Below are positions 8,122 through 15,375 of a stretch of 64,000 nt of DNA, one piece after another. Location of the stretch: positions 1 to 64,000 of the forward strand of contig WGMC01000032.1 of assembly GCA_016125265.1 (NCBI GenBank), written 5' to 3'. How positions within the stretch are numbered: the stretch's first letter is position 1; each line of letters opens with the position of its first letter. The notes beneath the pieces are model-generated. The model had not been told where the DNA came from and searched no databases. It worked only from the letters and a program-made list of their open reading frames with translations. Position numbers and translations under genes: made by a program. The stretch is from Planctomycetaceae bacterium (GTDB lineage Bacteria; Planctomycetota; UBA1135; GCA-002686595).

Positions 8122-9180
8122 ATGCAGACGATTGCCACCCTTGTCCTCGCCCTCGGCTGGTCGGCCCAAGGGGGTCCCGCCGCGGCCCAGGATGGGGGCG
8201 CCGGAGAGCCCCCCGCGCAGACCTCGCAGGACGGCGGATTGGACCAACTGGGGCGGGAACTGCGCGGGGACGGTCCGTGGCGCCCCGCCGAGGGCCCCAA
8301 GGCGCCCTACGAGCCGTACCGCACGCCGGTGCGTCCCCTCGAGGCGCCGACGTCGCCCTGGTCGTTGGAGTCGCGCCTGCGCCTCGAGCAACAGGGCGGC
8401 GCGGACCTGGGCGGCTCGCCCGGCCGCCTGGAAACGCGCCGGATCGGCGTCGACGTGGGCGCGAGCCGCGGCGACCGCGACGGGGGCTTCTTGGGGGGGC
8501 TTTCCGTCGAGTTCTCCGAGTACCGCTTTCGCGATGCCACCGGCATCCTTCCCAACACGGATTCGCCGACCGAAGACCTCTACAGCCTCGCGCTCAGCGC
8601 GGGTTGGCGGCAGCGTTGGAACGAGCGCTGGACTTGGCTCGCCTCCGCGTCGGCGCGCGCGGCGGGCGAATACCGGGCCGAGTTGCAGGACGGACTGACC
8701 TACTCGGGATTGGGCACATTGACCTACGAGATCGAGCGCGGCCTTGGGCTGACGTTCGGGGCCATGGTGTCGACCGAGCTCGAAGACAGCACGCAGGTGG
8801 TGCCGCTCATCGGGCTCGACTGGCGCATCGACGCGCGGACGGAGATCACGACTCGCGGACCCAGGATCGAGCTCTCGCGCGAACTGGACGGCGGCTTCCG
8901 CACGTTCGCGGCCATCGAGTACCAGTCGCGCCAGTACCGCTTGGACGACGAGGGACCCCTGCCGGAGGGCGCGCTGCGCGACCGGATCTTCGCAGCGACG
9001 TTGGGGCTCGAGTGGAACCCCGAGATCGGCGCGAAGGCCTTCGCCAACTCGCGGCTGCGTGTGTTCGCGGGTTCGAACCTGTGGCGCGAGATCAGCTTCC
9101 TCGATGACGACGACACGGTGGCGCGCAGCCGCATGCACCCGGGTCCGGTCTTCGGCGTGAGTCTGCGCACGACCTTCTGA
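8122..9180 (+). CDS. Putative outer-membrane beta-barrel protein
   Basis: The product is 352 residues with an N-terminal signal peptide ending near AAAQ (19-22), then a disordered Gly/Pro-rich stretch to about residue 70. The remainder alternates short polar and hydrophobic strands rich in Arg, Glu and aromatics, with regular turn segments. The chain ends in FGVSLRTTF, with the terminal Phe typical of BAM-dependent outer-membrane barrels. No enzymatic motif is visible. It stands alone, 167 bases after the phosphorylase gene. The barrel call is an inference from pattern, and the ligand or role is unknown. Confidence 0.65.
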   Translation: MQTIATLVLALGWSAQGGPAAAQDGGAGEPPAQTSQDGGLDQLGRELRGDGPWRPAEGPKAPYEPYRTPVRPLEAPTSPWSLESRLRLEQQGGADLGGSPGRLETRRIGVDVGASRGDRDGGFLGGLSVEFSEYRFRDATGILPNTDSPTEDLYSLALSAGWRQRWNERWTWLASASARAAGEYRAELQDGLTYSGLGTLTYEIERGLGLTFGAMVSTELEDSTQVVPLIGLDWRIDARTEITTRGPRIELSRELDGGFRTFAAIEYQSRQYRLDDEGPLPEGALRDRIFAATLGLEWNPEIGAKAFANSRLRVFAGSNLWREISFLDDDDTVARSRMHPGPVFGVSLRTTF

Positions 9181-9540
9181 CACGAAGGGACGCGACTCTT
9201 GCGTTCGCACCCGGGGCAAAAAACGCCGCGGAATCGCAAGTGCGGGACTCTGACGCGCCCGGCAGATTGTGTGGCCGGCTGCGGCGAAATGCCGCAGGAA
9301 ACGCCACCCGGTGTGGGGTGAACACCGGAGTTCCGGCGCCAAAGCGCGACACATCGCCGCAGCGTGTGGCCGCGCTTGCGGCAAGTTGTCGCACCGACGT
9401 GCTCACCCTTCCGCGAAGTGCGAATTCTGCCTCGAATCCGCGGTTTCGTTGCGGACTGGCGCGCGGCGCTCGGAGTGCTAGTTTCTGCGCGCCCGCGCCG
9501 ATGGAGGCGCAGCAACCCAAGCCGTCCCCGATCCGACACC
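9181..9540 (+). promoter_or_regulatory. 360-base leader upstream of the cbb3 oxidase operon
   Basis: There is no credible gene between 9181 and 9540. The region must carry the oxidase operon promoter, but I could not find a convincing FNR/CRP-type palindrome (TTGAT-N4-ATCAA) or a clean -35/-10 pair. A direct Gly/Cys-rich frame runs open into the oxidase gene from 9364, but its codons look compositional. The start at 9541 is preferred because a typical CcoN N-terminus begins there. Confidence 0.4.
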
Positions 9541-11868
9541 ATGCACGCCAGTGTCACGCCGCACGCCGAACGAGATTCGGCCCTCGAGCCCTTCCAGTAC
9601 GACGACGCCATCGTCCGCAAGTTCGTCCTAGCGACGGTGCTGTGGGGCGTGGTGGGGATGCTCGTGGGCCTGATCGTGGGCCTGCTCCTGGTGCTGCCCT
9701 CGCTCGACCTCGACCCGCGCTTCGTGGGTTTCCTCGACCAACCGTGGTTGACGTTCGGTCGCTTGCGCCCCCTGCACACCAATGCGGTGATCTTTGCCTT
9801 CGCGGGCAACGCGATCTTCGCGGCCGTCTACTACTCGACCCAGCGCCTCTGCAAGACGCGCATGTGGTCCGACAAGCTCAGCGCCGTGCACTTCTGGGGC
9901 TGGCAGGCGATCATCGTCGCCGCGGCGGTCACGCTGCCGCTCGGCTTCACGCAGAGCAAGGAATACGCCGAGCTGATCTGGCCCATCGATCTGGCCATCG
10001 CGGTCGTCTGGTTGACGTTCGCCTGGAACTTCTTCGGCACGCTGGCCGCGCGGCGCGAGCGCCACCTCTACGTGGCGCTCTGGTTCTACATCGCAACGGT
10101 GGTCACCATCACCGTGCTGCACGTCTTCAACAACCTGGTGGTGCCCTACTCGCTGACACGGGGTTTCTCCCTGTACGCCGGCGTGCAGGACGCATTCATG
10201 CAGTGGTGGTACGGCCACAACGCGGTCGCGTTCTTCCTGACCACGCCCTTCTTGGGCCTGATGTACTACTTCCTGCCGAAGGCCGCGAACCGCCCGGTGT
10301 TCAGCTACCGGCTGTCGATCGTGCACTTCTGGTCGCTGGTGTTCATCTACATCTGGGCTGGACCGCACCACCTCCACTACACGTCGCTGCCGGCCTGGGC
10401 CTCGACCCTCGGCATGCTGTTCTCGGTCATGCTGTGGATGCCCTCCTGGGGTGGCATGATCAACGGCCTTCTCACGCTGCGCGGCGCGTGGAACAAGGTC
10501 GCGGAGGACCCGATCCTCAAGTTCTACGTGGTCGCGATCACGTTCTACGGGATGTCGACGTTCGAGGGCCCGCTGCTCTCGGTCAAGGCCGTGAACGCGC
10601 TCTCGCACTACACCGACTGGACCATCGCGCACGTGCACGCCGGCGCCCTTGGCTGGGTCGGCTTCATGGTCTTCGGCATGGTCTATTGGCTGCTGCCGCG
10701 CCTGTTCCAGACCAAACTGTGGTCGCCCGCCTGGATGGGGTGGCACTTTTGGATCGCCACGATCGGCATCGTGCTCTACATCGTGCCGATCTACTGGGCC
10801 GGCATCACCCAAGGGCTCATGTGGCTGGCGTTCGACGACCGCGGGATGCTGGCGTTCCCCGAGTTCATCGAGACGTTGAAGCGCCTTATGCCGTTCTATT
10901 GGGTGCGCATGATCGGCGGCTCGATGTACATGGCGGGCATGTTGATGTGCGCGGTCAACCTGTTCATGACCTGGCGGACCCGCCCGCGCCAGTACGAGGT
11001 CGTCACCCACTACGCCCCGGCGCTCTCCAAGCACTACCTGGATGCTCCGGCGGAACGGGCTCGACTCGCCGATGCGCCGGTCCTCGAAGTGGGCAAGAAG
11101 ATCGACAACGTAGTGCAACTCAACTGGCACCGCCGTTGGGAGCGCCTCCCGGTGCGTTTCACCATCTGGACGATCGTCGCGGTCGTCAGCGCCTCGGCCT
11201 TCGAGATCATCCCGACCTTCGTCATCCGCAGCAACGTGCCGACCATCGCGACGGTGACGCCGTACACACCGCTCGAAGTCGCGGGGCGGGAGATCTACGT
11301 CTCGGAGGGCTGCTACAACTGCCACAGCCAGCAGATCCGGCCCCTGTACGCCGAAACCGAGCGCTACGGCGACTTCAACCTGGCCGGGGAGTCGGTGTAC
11401 GACCGCCCGTTCCAATGGGGCTCGCGGCGCATCGGTCCAGACCTGGCGCGCGTCGGAGGGCGGTTCTCGCACAACTGGCACATCCGCCACCTCGTCGAAC
11501 CAAAGAGTGTCGTGCCGGGCACGATCATGCCCAACTTCCCGCACCTCCTGACCTCGCCGTACGCCGCGAACGAACTCACCGCGATGCTTTCCGCGTTGCG
11601 CACTCTTGGCACTCCGTACAGCCAGGCGCAGGTCGACGGCGCGGCCGAACTCGCGGCGGTGCAAGCCCGACGTATCCGCGACGAGATCACCTTGCAAGAC
11701 GGGGCCGAGGCGGTGCCCCCCGGCTTCGAGACGAGCCAGATGGTGGCCATCGTGGCCTACCTGCAGCGGCTCGGCGTCGATCGCTACCGCGACCCGGCGT
11801 TGCCGTCACCCATGGACAGTTTGGTGGCCGAACTCCAGGGAGGGTCGCTTGAGCGCACCGAACAATGA
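9541..11868 (+). CDS. ccoNO: Fused cbb3-type cytochrome c oxidase subunits I and II (CcoN-CcoO)
   Basis: The product is 775 residues. Residues 1-500 form the 12-helix heme-copper subunit. Heme and CuB ligands are visible at H79 (RPLHTN), H226 (YGHNAV), H276-H277 (GPHHLHYT) and H364/H366 (AHVHAG). After a cytoplasmic linker, residues from about 545 carry a single transmembrane anchor and a cytochrome c domain with C591-Y-N-C-H595 and axial M663 in GTIMPNF, which is CcoO. Separate genes encode these in Proteobacteria; fusions are known in Bacteroidetes and some other phyla. The enzyme reduces O2 to water with high affinity and pumps protons. It leads a nine-gene operon with all dedicated maturation factors. 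Confidence 0.95.
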   Translation: MHASVTPHAERDSALEPFQYDDAIVRKFVLATVLWGVVGMLVGLIVGLLLVLPSLDLDPRFVGFLDQPWLTFGRLRPLHTNAVIFAFAGNAIFAAVYYSTQRLCKTRMWSDKLSAVHFWGWQAIIVAAAVTLPLGFTQSKEYAELIWPIDLAIAVVWLTFAWNFFGTLAARRERHLYVALWFYIATVVTITVLHVFNNLVVPYSLTRGFSLYAGVQDAFMQWWYGHNAVAFFLTTPFLGLMYYFLPKAANRPVFSYRLSIVHFWSLVFIYIWAGPHHLHYTSLPAWASTLGMLFSVMLWMPSWGGMINGLLTLRGAWNKVAEDPILKFYVVAITFYGMSTFEGPLLSVKAVNALSHYTDWTIAHVHAGALGWVGFMVFGMVYWLLPRLFQTKLWSPAWMGWHFWIATIGIVLYIVPIYWAGITQGLMWLAFDDRGMLAFPEFIETLKRLMPFYWVRMIGGSMYMAGMLMCAVNLFMTWRTRPRQYEVVTHYAPALSKHYLDAPAERARLADAPVLEVGKKIDNVVQLNWHRRWERLPVRFTIWTIVAVVSASAFEIIPTFVIRSNVPTIATVTPYTPLEVAGREIYVSEGCYNCHSQQIRPLYAETERYGDFNLAGESVYDRPFQWGSRRIGPDLARVGGRFSHNWHIRHLVEPKSVVPGTIMPNFPHLLTSPYAANELTAMLSALRTLGTPYSQAQVDGAAELAAVQARRIRDEITLQDGAEAVPPGFETSQMVAIVAYLQRLGVDRYRDPALPSPMDSLVAELQGGSLERTEQ

Positions 11869-12082
11869 CGTCGGCTTCTGGGGCTCCCTGAGCTTCGTGC
11901 AAGCCGGCCTGATCATCTTTCTGGCCGTCTTCGTCCTGATCGTGCTCTGGGTGCTGGCGGCGCGCCGGGGCAGCTTCGACCGTGTCGCGCGCATTCCACT
12001 CGAGGACGACCCCGTAGAGCCGCGCCGCAGCCACCCGATGTTCTCGGGCATGAAGTCCACCGACGATTCCAAGCAGCCATGA
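11849..12082 (+). CDS. ccoQ: CcoQ-like small membrane subunit
   Basis: The product is 77 residues from a TTG start at 11849 that overlaps the end of ccoNO. An AGGGAGGG ribosome-binding site about five bases upstream (near 11837-11844) decides this start. The protein has one membrane helix (about 14-34, FVQAGLIIFLAVFVLIVLWV) and then a basic and acidic tail. Small single-span proteins in this position stabilise cbb3 oxidase as CcoQ. The stop overlaps the ccoP start in ATGA. The sequence is short, so the name rests on position and topology. Confidence 0.75.
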   Translation: MSAPNNDVGFWGSLSFVQAGLIIFLAVFVLIVLWVLAARRGSFDRVARIPLEDDPVEPRRSHPMFSGMKSTDDSKQP

Positions 12083-12696
12083 GTGCCAATAGCCACAGCA
12101 AGGCCCAGGCCGATGACCCGGGGTTCCAGCACGAGTACGACGGCATCGTCGAGTACGACAACCCGCTGCCGGGGTGGTGGAAGAACCTGTTCTGGATCAC
12201 GGTGATCTGGTCGCCCTTCTATGCCTTCTACTACCACTTCGGCATGGGCCAGAGTGTCGAAGAGGCATACGAGAGTCAGGTGGCCGAACAGGTGGATGCC
12301 CAGCTCTCGCAGTTGGGTGTGCTCCTGCCCGACAACCAAACCGTGCTCGACTTCACCCAGAAGAAGGAGTGGATGAGCGCGATGGCCGGCGTGTTCCGCG
12401 GCCAATGCGCCCAGTGTCACGCTTCGGATGGCGGCGGCAACATCGGACCCAACCTGACCGACCTGCACTGGCGGAATCCCAAGGAGCCGAAGGACTTGGT
12501 GGCGGTCATCACCAACGGCGCCGCCAACGGATCGATGCCGGCCTTCGGCGCGCGCTTCCGCGAGCCGCAAATCATCCTTTTGGCCGCCTACGTCGCCTCC
12601 TTGCAGGGCAGCGCCCCCGCGAATGCGCTTCCTCCCGACGGAGTCGAACTGCCCGCGTGGAGCACCTTCGCCGCGCAGGTCTCCCAAGGTCAATAG
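12079..12696 (+). CDS. ccoP: cbb3 oxidase subunit III (CcoP), single-heme form
   Basis: The product is 205 residues. The N-terminus has the CcoP signature, an acidic stretch then DGIVEYDNPLPGWW, followed by one membrane helix (about 35-58). Only one heme c motif is present, C110-A-Q-C-H114, with a likely axial Met in NGSMPAFG. Canonical CcoP has two CxxCH motifs and about 290-300 residues, so one cytochrome domain is missing. The gene sits between ccoQ and ccoG in the same operon. Electrons would pass from a soluble donor to this heme, then to the CcoO heme and the catalytic subunit. Confidence 0.92.
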   Translation: MSANSHSKAQADDPGFQHEYDGIVEYDNPLPGWWKNLFWITVIWSPFYAFYYHFGMGQSVEEAYESQVAEQVDAQLSQLGVLLPDNQTVLDFTQKKEWMSAMAGVFRGQCAQCHASDGGGNIGPNLTDLHWRNPKEPKDLVAVITNGAANGSMPAFGARFREPQIILLAAYVASLQGSAPANALPPDGVELPAWSTFAAQVSQGQ

Positions 12697-12699
12697 TCC

Positions 12700-14115
12700 A
12701 TGACCCACCCCTCCCTGAAGCCGCCGGAGGCGCGGGTGCTGCCCACGCTGAATCAGGACGGCAGCCGGCGTTGGTTGAACCCGCGTGTGTCGCGCGGGCG
12801 ATTCCTGAACGGCCGGAGGGCTGTCGCGTACGTGCTGCTGCTGCTCTACAGCGGCTTGCCGTGGATCGAGATCGGCGGCAAACCCGCCATCCACCTCGAC
12901 CTGCCGGCGAGGGAGTTCACCTTCTTCGGCACGACATTCTTGCCGACGGATACACTGCTTTTGATGCTGCTGGTGGGCAGCATCTTCGTCCTGATCTTCC
13001 AACTGACCGCGTTGTTCGGACGTGTCTGGTGCGGGTGGGCTTGCCCACAGACGGTCTACCTCGAGTTTGTCTACCGGCCGATCGAACGACTCTTCGACGG
13101 TCCGCCGGACGCCCTCGGTCGGGCCCCCAAACCGAAGGCTGCGTGGCGCAAGGCGGCGAAGTACGCCGTGTTCCTGCTGGTTTCCTTGCACCTCGCCAAC
13201 ACGTTTCTCGCCTACTTCGTCGGTCCCGCGGAAGTCTGGCAGTGGAGCCAGCAGTCGCCGTTCGAACACCCGTCGGCGTTCCTGTTGGTCTTTGGGATCA
13301 CGGCCATGATGATGGTCGACTTCAGCTTCTTCCGCGAACAGACCTGCACGGTGGCCTGCCCCTATGGTCGCTTGCAGTCCGTGCTGCTCGACAAACAGTC
13401 GCTCATCGTCGGTTACGACAAGAAGCGCGGGGAGCCCCGCGGCAAGCGCAACCGTTCCGCCGCCGAAGCGCCGAAGGGCGACTGCGTCGATTGCGGGATG
13501 TGCGTGACCACGTGCCCCACGGGAATCGACATCCGCGACGGGCTGCAAATGGAGTGTGTGGGCTGCGCCCAGTGCATCGACGCCTGCGACGCGGTGATGG
13601 ACAAGTTGCAACGACCCCGCGGACTGATTCGCTACAGCTCCCAGGCGGCGCTGGAGACGGGCCGCCAGCGTCTGATGCGCGCCAGGGTGGTGCTCTACCC
13701 TGTGGTGTTCGTGGTGCTGACGACACTCTTCGTGGTGCAGCTCATGAACCGCCCGAGCGCCGAGGTGACACTCCTGCGCGCGAGCGGTCGCCCCTACACC
13801 ACGATGCCCGATGGCCGGATCCGCAACGACGCGCAGGTGCGTGTGGTCAACCGCAGCAAGGCCGCACGGAGCTACGTCGTGGAACTCGGGTCCGACGCGG
13901 AGGGCACCTTGGTGAGCCAAGACCTTCCCCTCGTGCTGCAGCCGGGTGAATCGGGCGTCGCCGCGGTCTCGGTGTTCAGCTCGCCCGATGTATTTGCGCT
14001 GGGACGCGGCGAAACGCAGCTCGTCGTGCGCGACGACGACCAGTTCGAGCGCCCGCTGCGCTACCGGCTGCAAGGTCCCTTTGGCGCCGGCAAGCCCGGA
14101 GGAGACGGCCCATGA
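12700..14115 (+). CDS. ccoG: Cytochrome c oxidase accessory protein CcoG (FixG/RdxA)
   Basis: The product is 471 residues. Several membrane segments are followed by a ferredoxin-like domain with two cysteine clusters, CVDCGMCVTTCP and CVGCAQCIDACD, that bind two [4Fe-4S] centres. The upstream membrane motif GRVWCGWACPQTVYLEF is typical of CcoG/RdxA proteins. A C-terminal periplasmic Ig-like domain follows the last helix (about 325-345). CcoG is reported to reduce Cu(II) for cbb3 assembly. It begins three bases after the ccoP stop, and its own stop overlaps the ccoH start. Confidence 0.94.
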   Translation: MTHPSLKPPEARVLPTLNQDGSRRWLNPRVSRGRFLNGRRAVAYVLLLLYSGLPWIEIGGKPAIHLDLPAREFTFFGTTFLPTDTLLLMLLVGSIFVLIFQLTALFGRVWCGWACPQTVYLEFVYRPIERLFDGPPDALGRAPKPKAAWRKAAKYAVFLLVSLHLANTFLAYFVGPAEVWQWSQQSPFEHPSAFLLVFGITAMMMVDFSFFREQTCTVACPYGRLQSVLLDKQSLIVGYDKKRGEPRGKRNRSAAEAPKGDCVDCGMCVTTCPTGIDIRDGLQMECVGCAQCIDACDAVMDKLQRPRGLIRYSSQAALETGRQRLMRARVVLYPVVFVVLTTLFVVQLMNRPSAEVTLLRASGRPYTTMPDGRIRNDAQVRVVNRSKAARSYVVELGSDAEGTLVSQDLPLVLQPGESGVAAVSVFSSPDVFALGRGETQLVVRDDDQFERPLRYRLQGPFGAGKPGGDGP

Positions 14116-14609
14116 GTTCCACACGACGGGGCAAGTTGCTGTGGCCGGGGGCCCTCTTCGGGCTGATCGGTGCAAGTGTGGGGGTGCACGCGGTGATGGT
14201 CTTCGTGATCGCTGGGCAACCTACGCTGACGCTCGACATGCGCGGGCACTACCGACCCGCGTGGTGGGGCGACATCGCCGCCACGGCCGACGCGCGAGAT
14301 CGCGGTTGGAGCGTCGACCTCGAGGGGCGCATGACCGGTGGTGCGCCCCGTGTCGTCGCGCGTTTGCGGGATCCCCTGGGCGAACCGATCCGCGGCGCCC
14401 GCGTCGAGCTGCGCTGCTTCCCGAAGACCTCGCCGAACGACTCGCGCGAGCTTGTGTTGGTCGCCGGCCAGCCCGGTGAATACCACGCGGAGTTCACGGG
14501 CCGTGGCACGTGGGACGGGCTGCTGCTCGTCGAACACGAGGGCTCCCATTGGATCTCCCGGCAGTCCTTCGTGCCGATTCCCCCGCCGCCTCCCGGAGCG
14601 GAGCGCTGA
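14112..14609 (+). CDS. ccoH: FixH/CcoH family oxidase assembly protein
   Basis: The product is 165 residues, with one N-terminal membrane helix (about 11-35) and an extracytoplasmic domain of short beta-strands containing GEPIRGARVEL and GEYHAEFTGRG segments. That architecture and the position between ccoG and ccoI match FixH, which is needed for cbb3 assembly. The start overlaps the ccoG stop in ATGA. The C-terminus is Pro-rich. Sequence conservation in this family is low, so context carries much of the assignment. Confidence 0.85.
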   Translation: MSSTRRGKLLWPGALFGLIGASVGVHAVMVFVIAGQPTLTLDMRGHYRPAWWGDIAATADARDRGWSVDLEGRMTGGAPRVVARLRDPLGEPIRGARVELRCFPKTSPNDSRELVLVAGQPGEYHAEFTGRGTWDGLLLVEHEGSHWISRQSFVPIPPPPPGAER

Positions 14610-14610
14610 A

Positions 14611-15375
14611 ATGGCAGCCCTCTTCGGAGCCGTGCTGGTTGCGAGCTTCTTGGGCTCTCCCCACTGCGCCGGCATGTGCGGCGGGCTCGTCGCACTGGCA
14701 GCGGGCGGCGAACGACCCGGCCTCGCTGGTGCCTTTCCCGGTCAACTCTCGTACCAAGGCGGTCGGCTGCTGTCGTACCTCGCGATCGGCGCCGCAAGCG
14801 GCGCGCTGGGCGCCGTCGTCGACCTCGGCGCCCTTTCCGTGGGTTTCGAGCGGGGAGCCGCCCTCGTCGCTGGCGCCTTGATGCTCGCGGTCGGCGCGGC
14901 CTCGCTGCTGCGAAGCGCCGGTCTGCCGCTGCCGCGCATGGGCGCACCGCGCTGGGTGCACGGCACCGTGGGCCGGGCCCTTGCGCGCACACGCAGCATG
15001 GGGCCACTGCGGCGCGGCGCAGTGCTGGGGCTGTTCACCGGCCTGCTTCCGTGCGGATGGCTGTACGCCTTCGCAATCGTGGCAGCGGGCACGGGCGCGC
15101 CCCACCTCGGCGCGCTCGCCATGGCCGCCTTCTGGCTCGGTTCGGTGCCGATCCTCGCGGCTGTTGGCCTCGGCGTCGGAGCAGCGTTGCCGACGCTGCG
15201 ACGCCACGCACCGTGGCTGACGGCGGTGCTTCTGGTGGCCGCCGGTTCCTGGACCATCTTCGGTCGGGCCAGTTTGGCCGGGGTGCTGCCGCGACCCGGC
15301 GTCGCCGCCGCCGAACGTCCGCCGAGCGCCGCCGTTCCCCTTTGCTGCGAGGGCGCCGATGGTCCCGCCGACTGA
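14611..15375 (+). CDS. SafE/UreH-like transmembrane protein of the cbb3 operon
   Basis: The product is 254 residues and mostly hydrophobic with about six membrane spans. The opening GSPHCAGMCGGL is the conserved cysteine motif of the sulfite exporter TauE/SafE (UreH-like) group that is commonly placed between ccoH and ccoI in cbb3 operons. A second motif, GLLPCGWLYAF, lies near residue 147. The two cysteine motifs in membrane helices suggest metal or thiol handling, plausibly copper for the oxidase. The start is one base past the ccoH stop, and the last 17 bases overlap the start of ccoI. Confidence 0.85.
   Translation: MAALFGAVLVASFLGSPHCAGMCGGLVALAAGGERPGLAGAFPGQLSYQGGRLLSYLAIGAASGALGAVVDLGALSVGFERGAALVAGALMLAVGAASLLRSAGLPLPRMGAPRWVHGTVGRALARTRSMGPLRRGAVLGLFTGLLPCGWLYAFAIVAAGTGAPHLGALAMAAFWLGSVPILAAVGLGVGAALPTLRRHAPWLTAVLLVAAGSWTIFGRASLAGVLPRPGVAAAERPPSAAVPLCCEGADGPAD

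Noticed and set aside
9181..9540. FNR/Anr-type binding site upstream of the cbb3 operon.
   Set aside because: I could not find a TTGAT-N4-ATCAA-like palindrome; the control of this operon cannot be read here.
9628..11697. A 689-codon minus-strand frame opposite ccoNO.
   Set aside because: It is low-complexity and overlaps a strongly conserved oxidase gene; compositional artefact.
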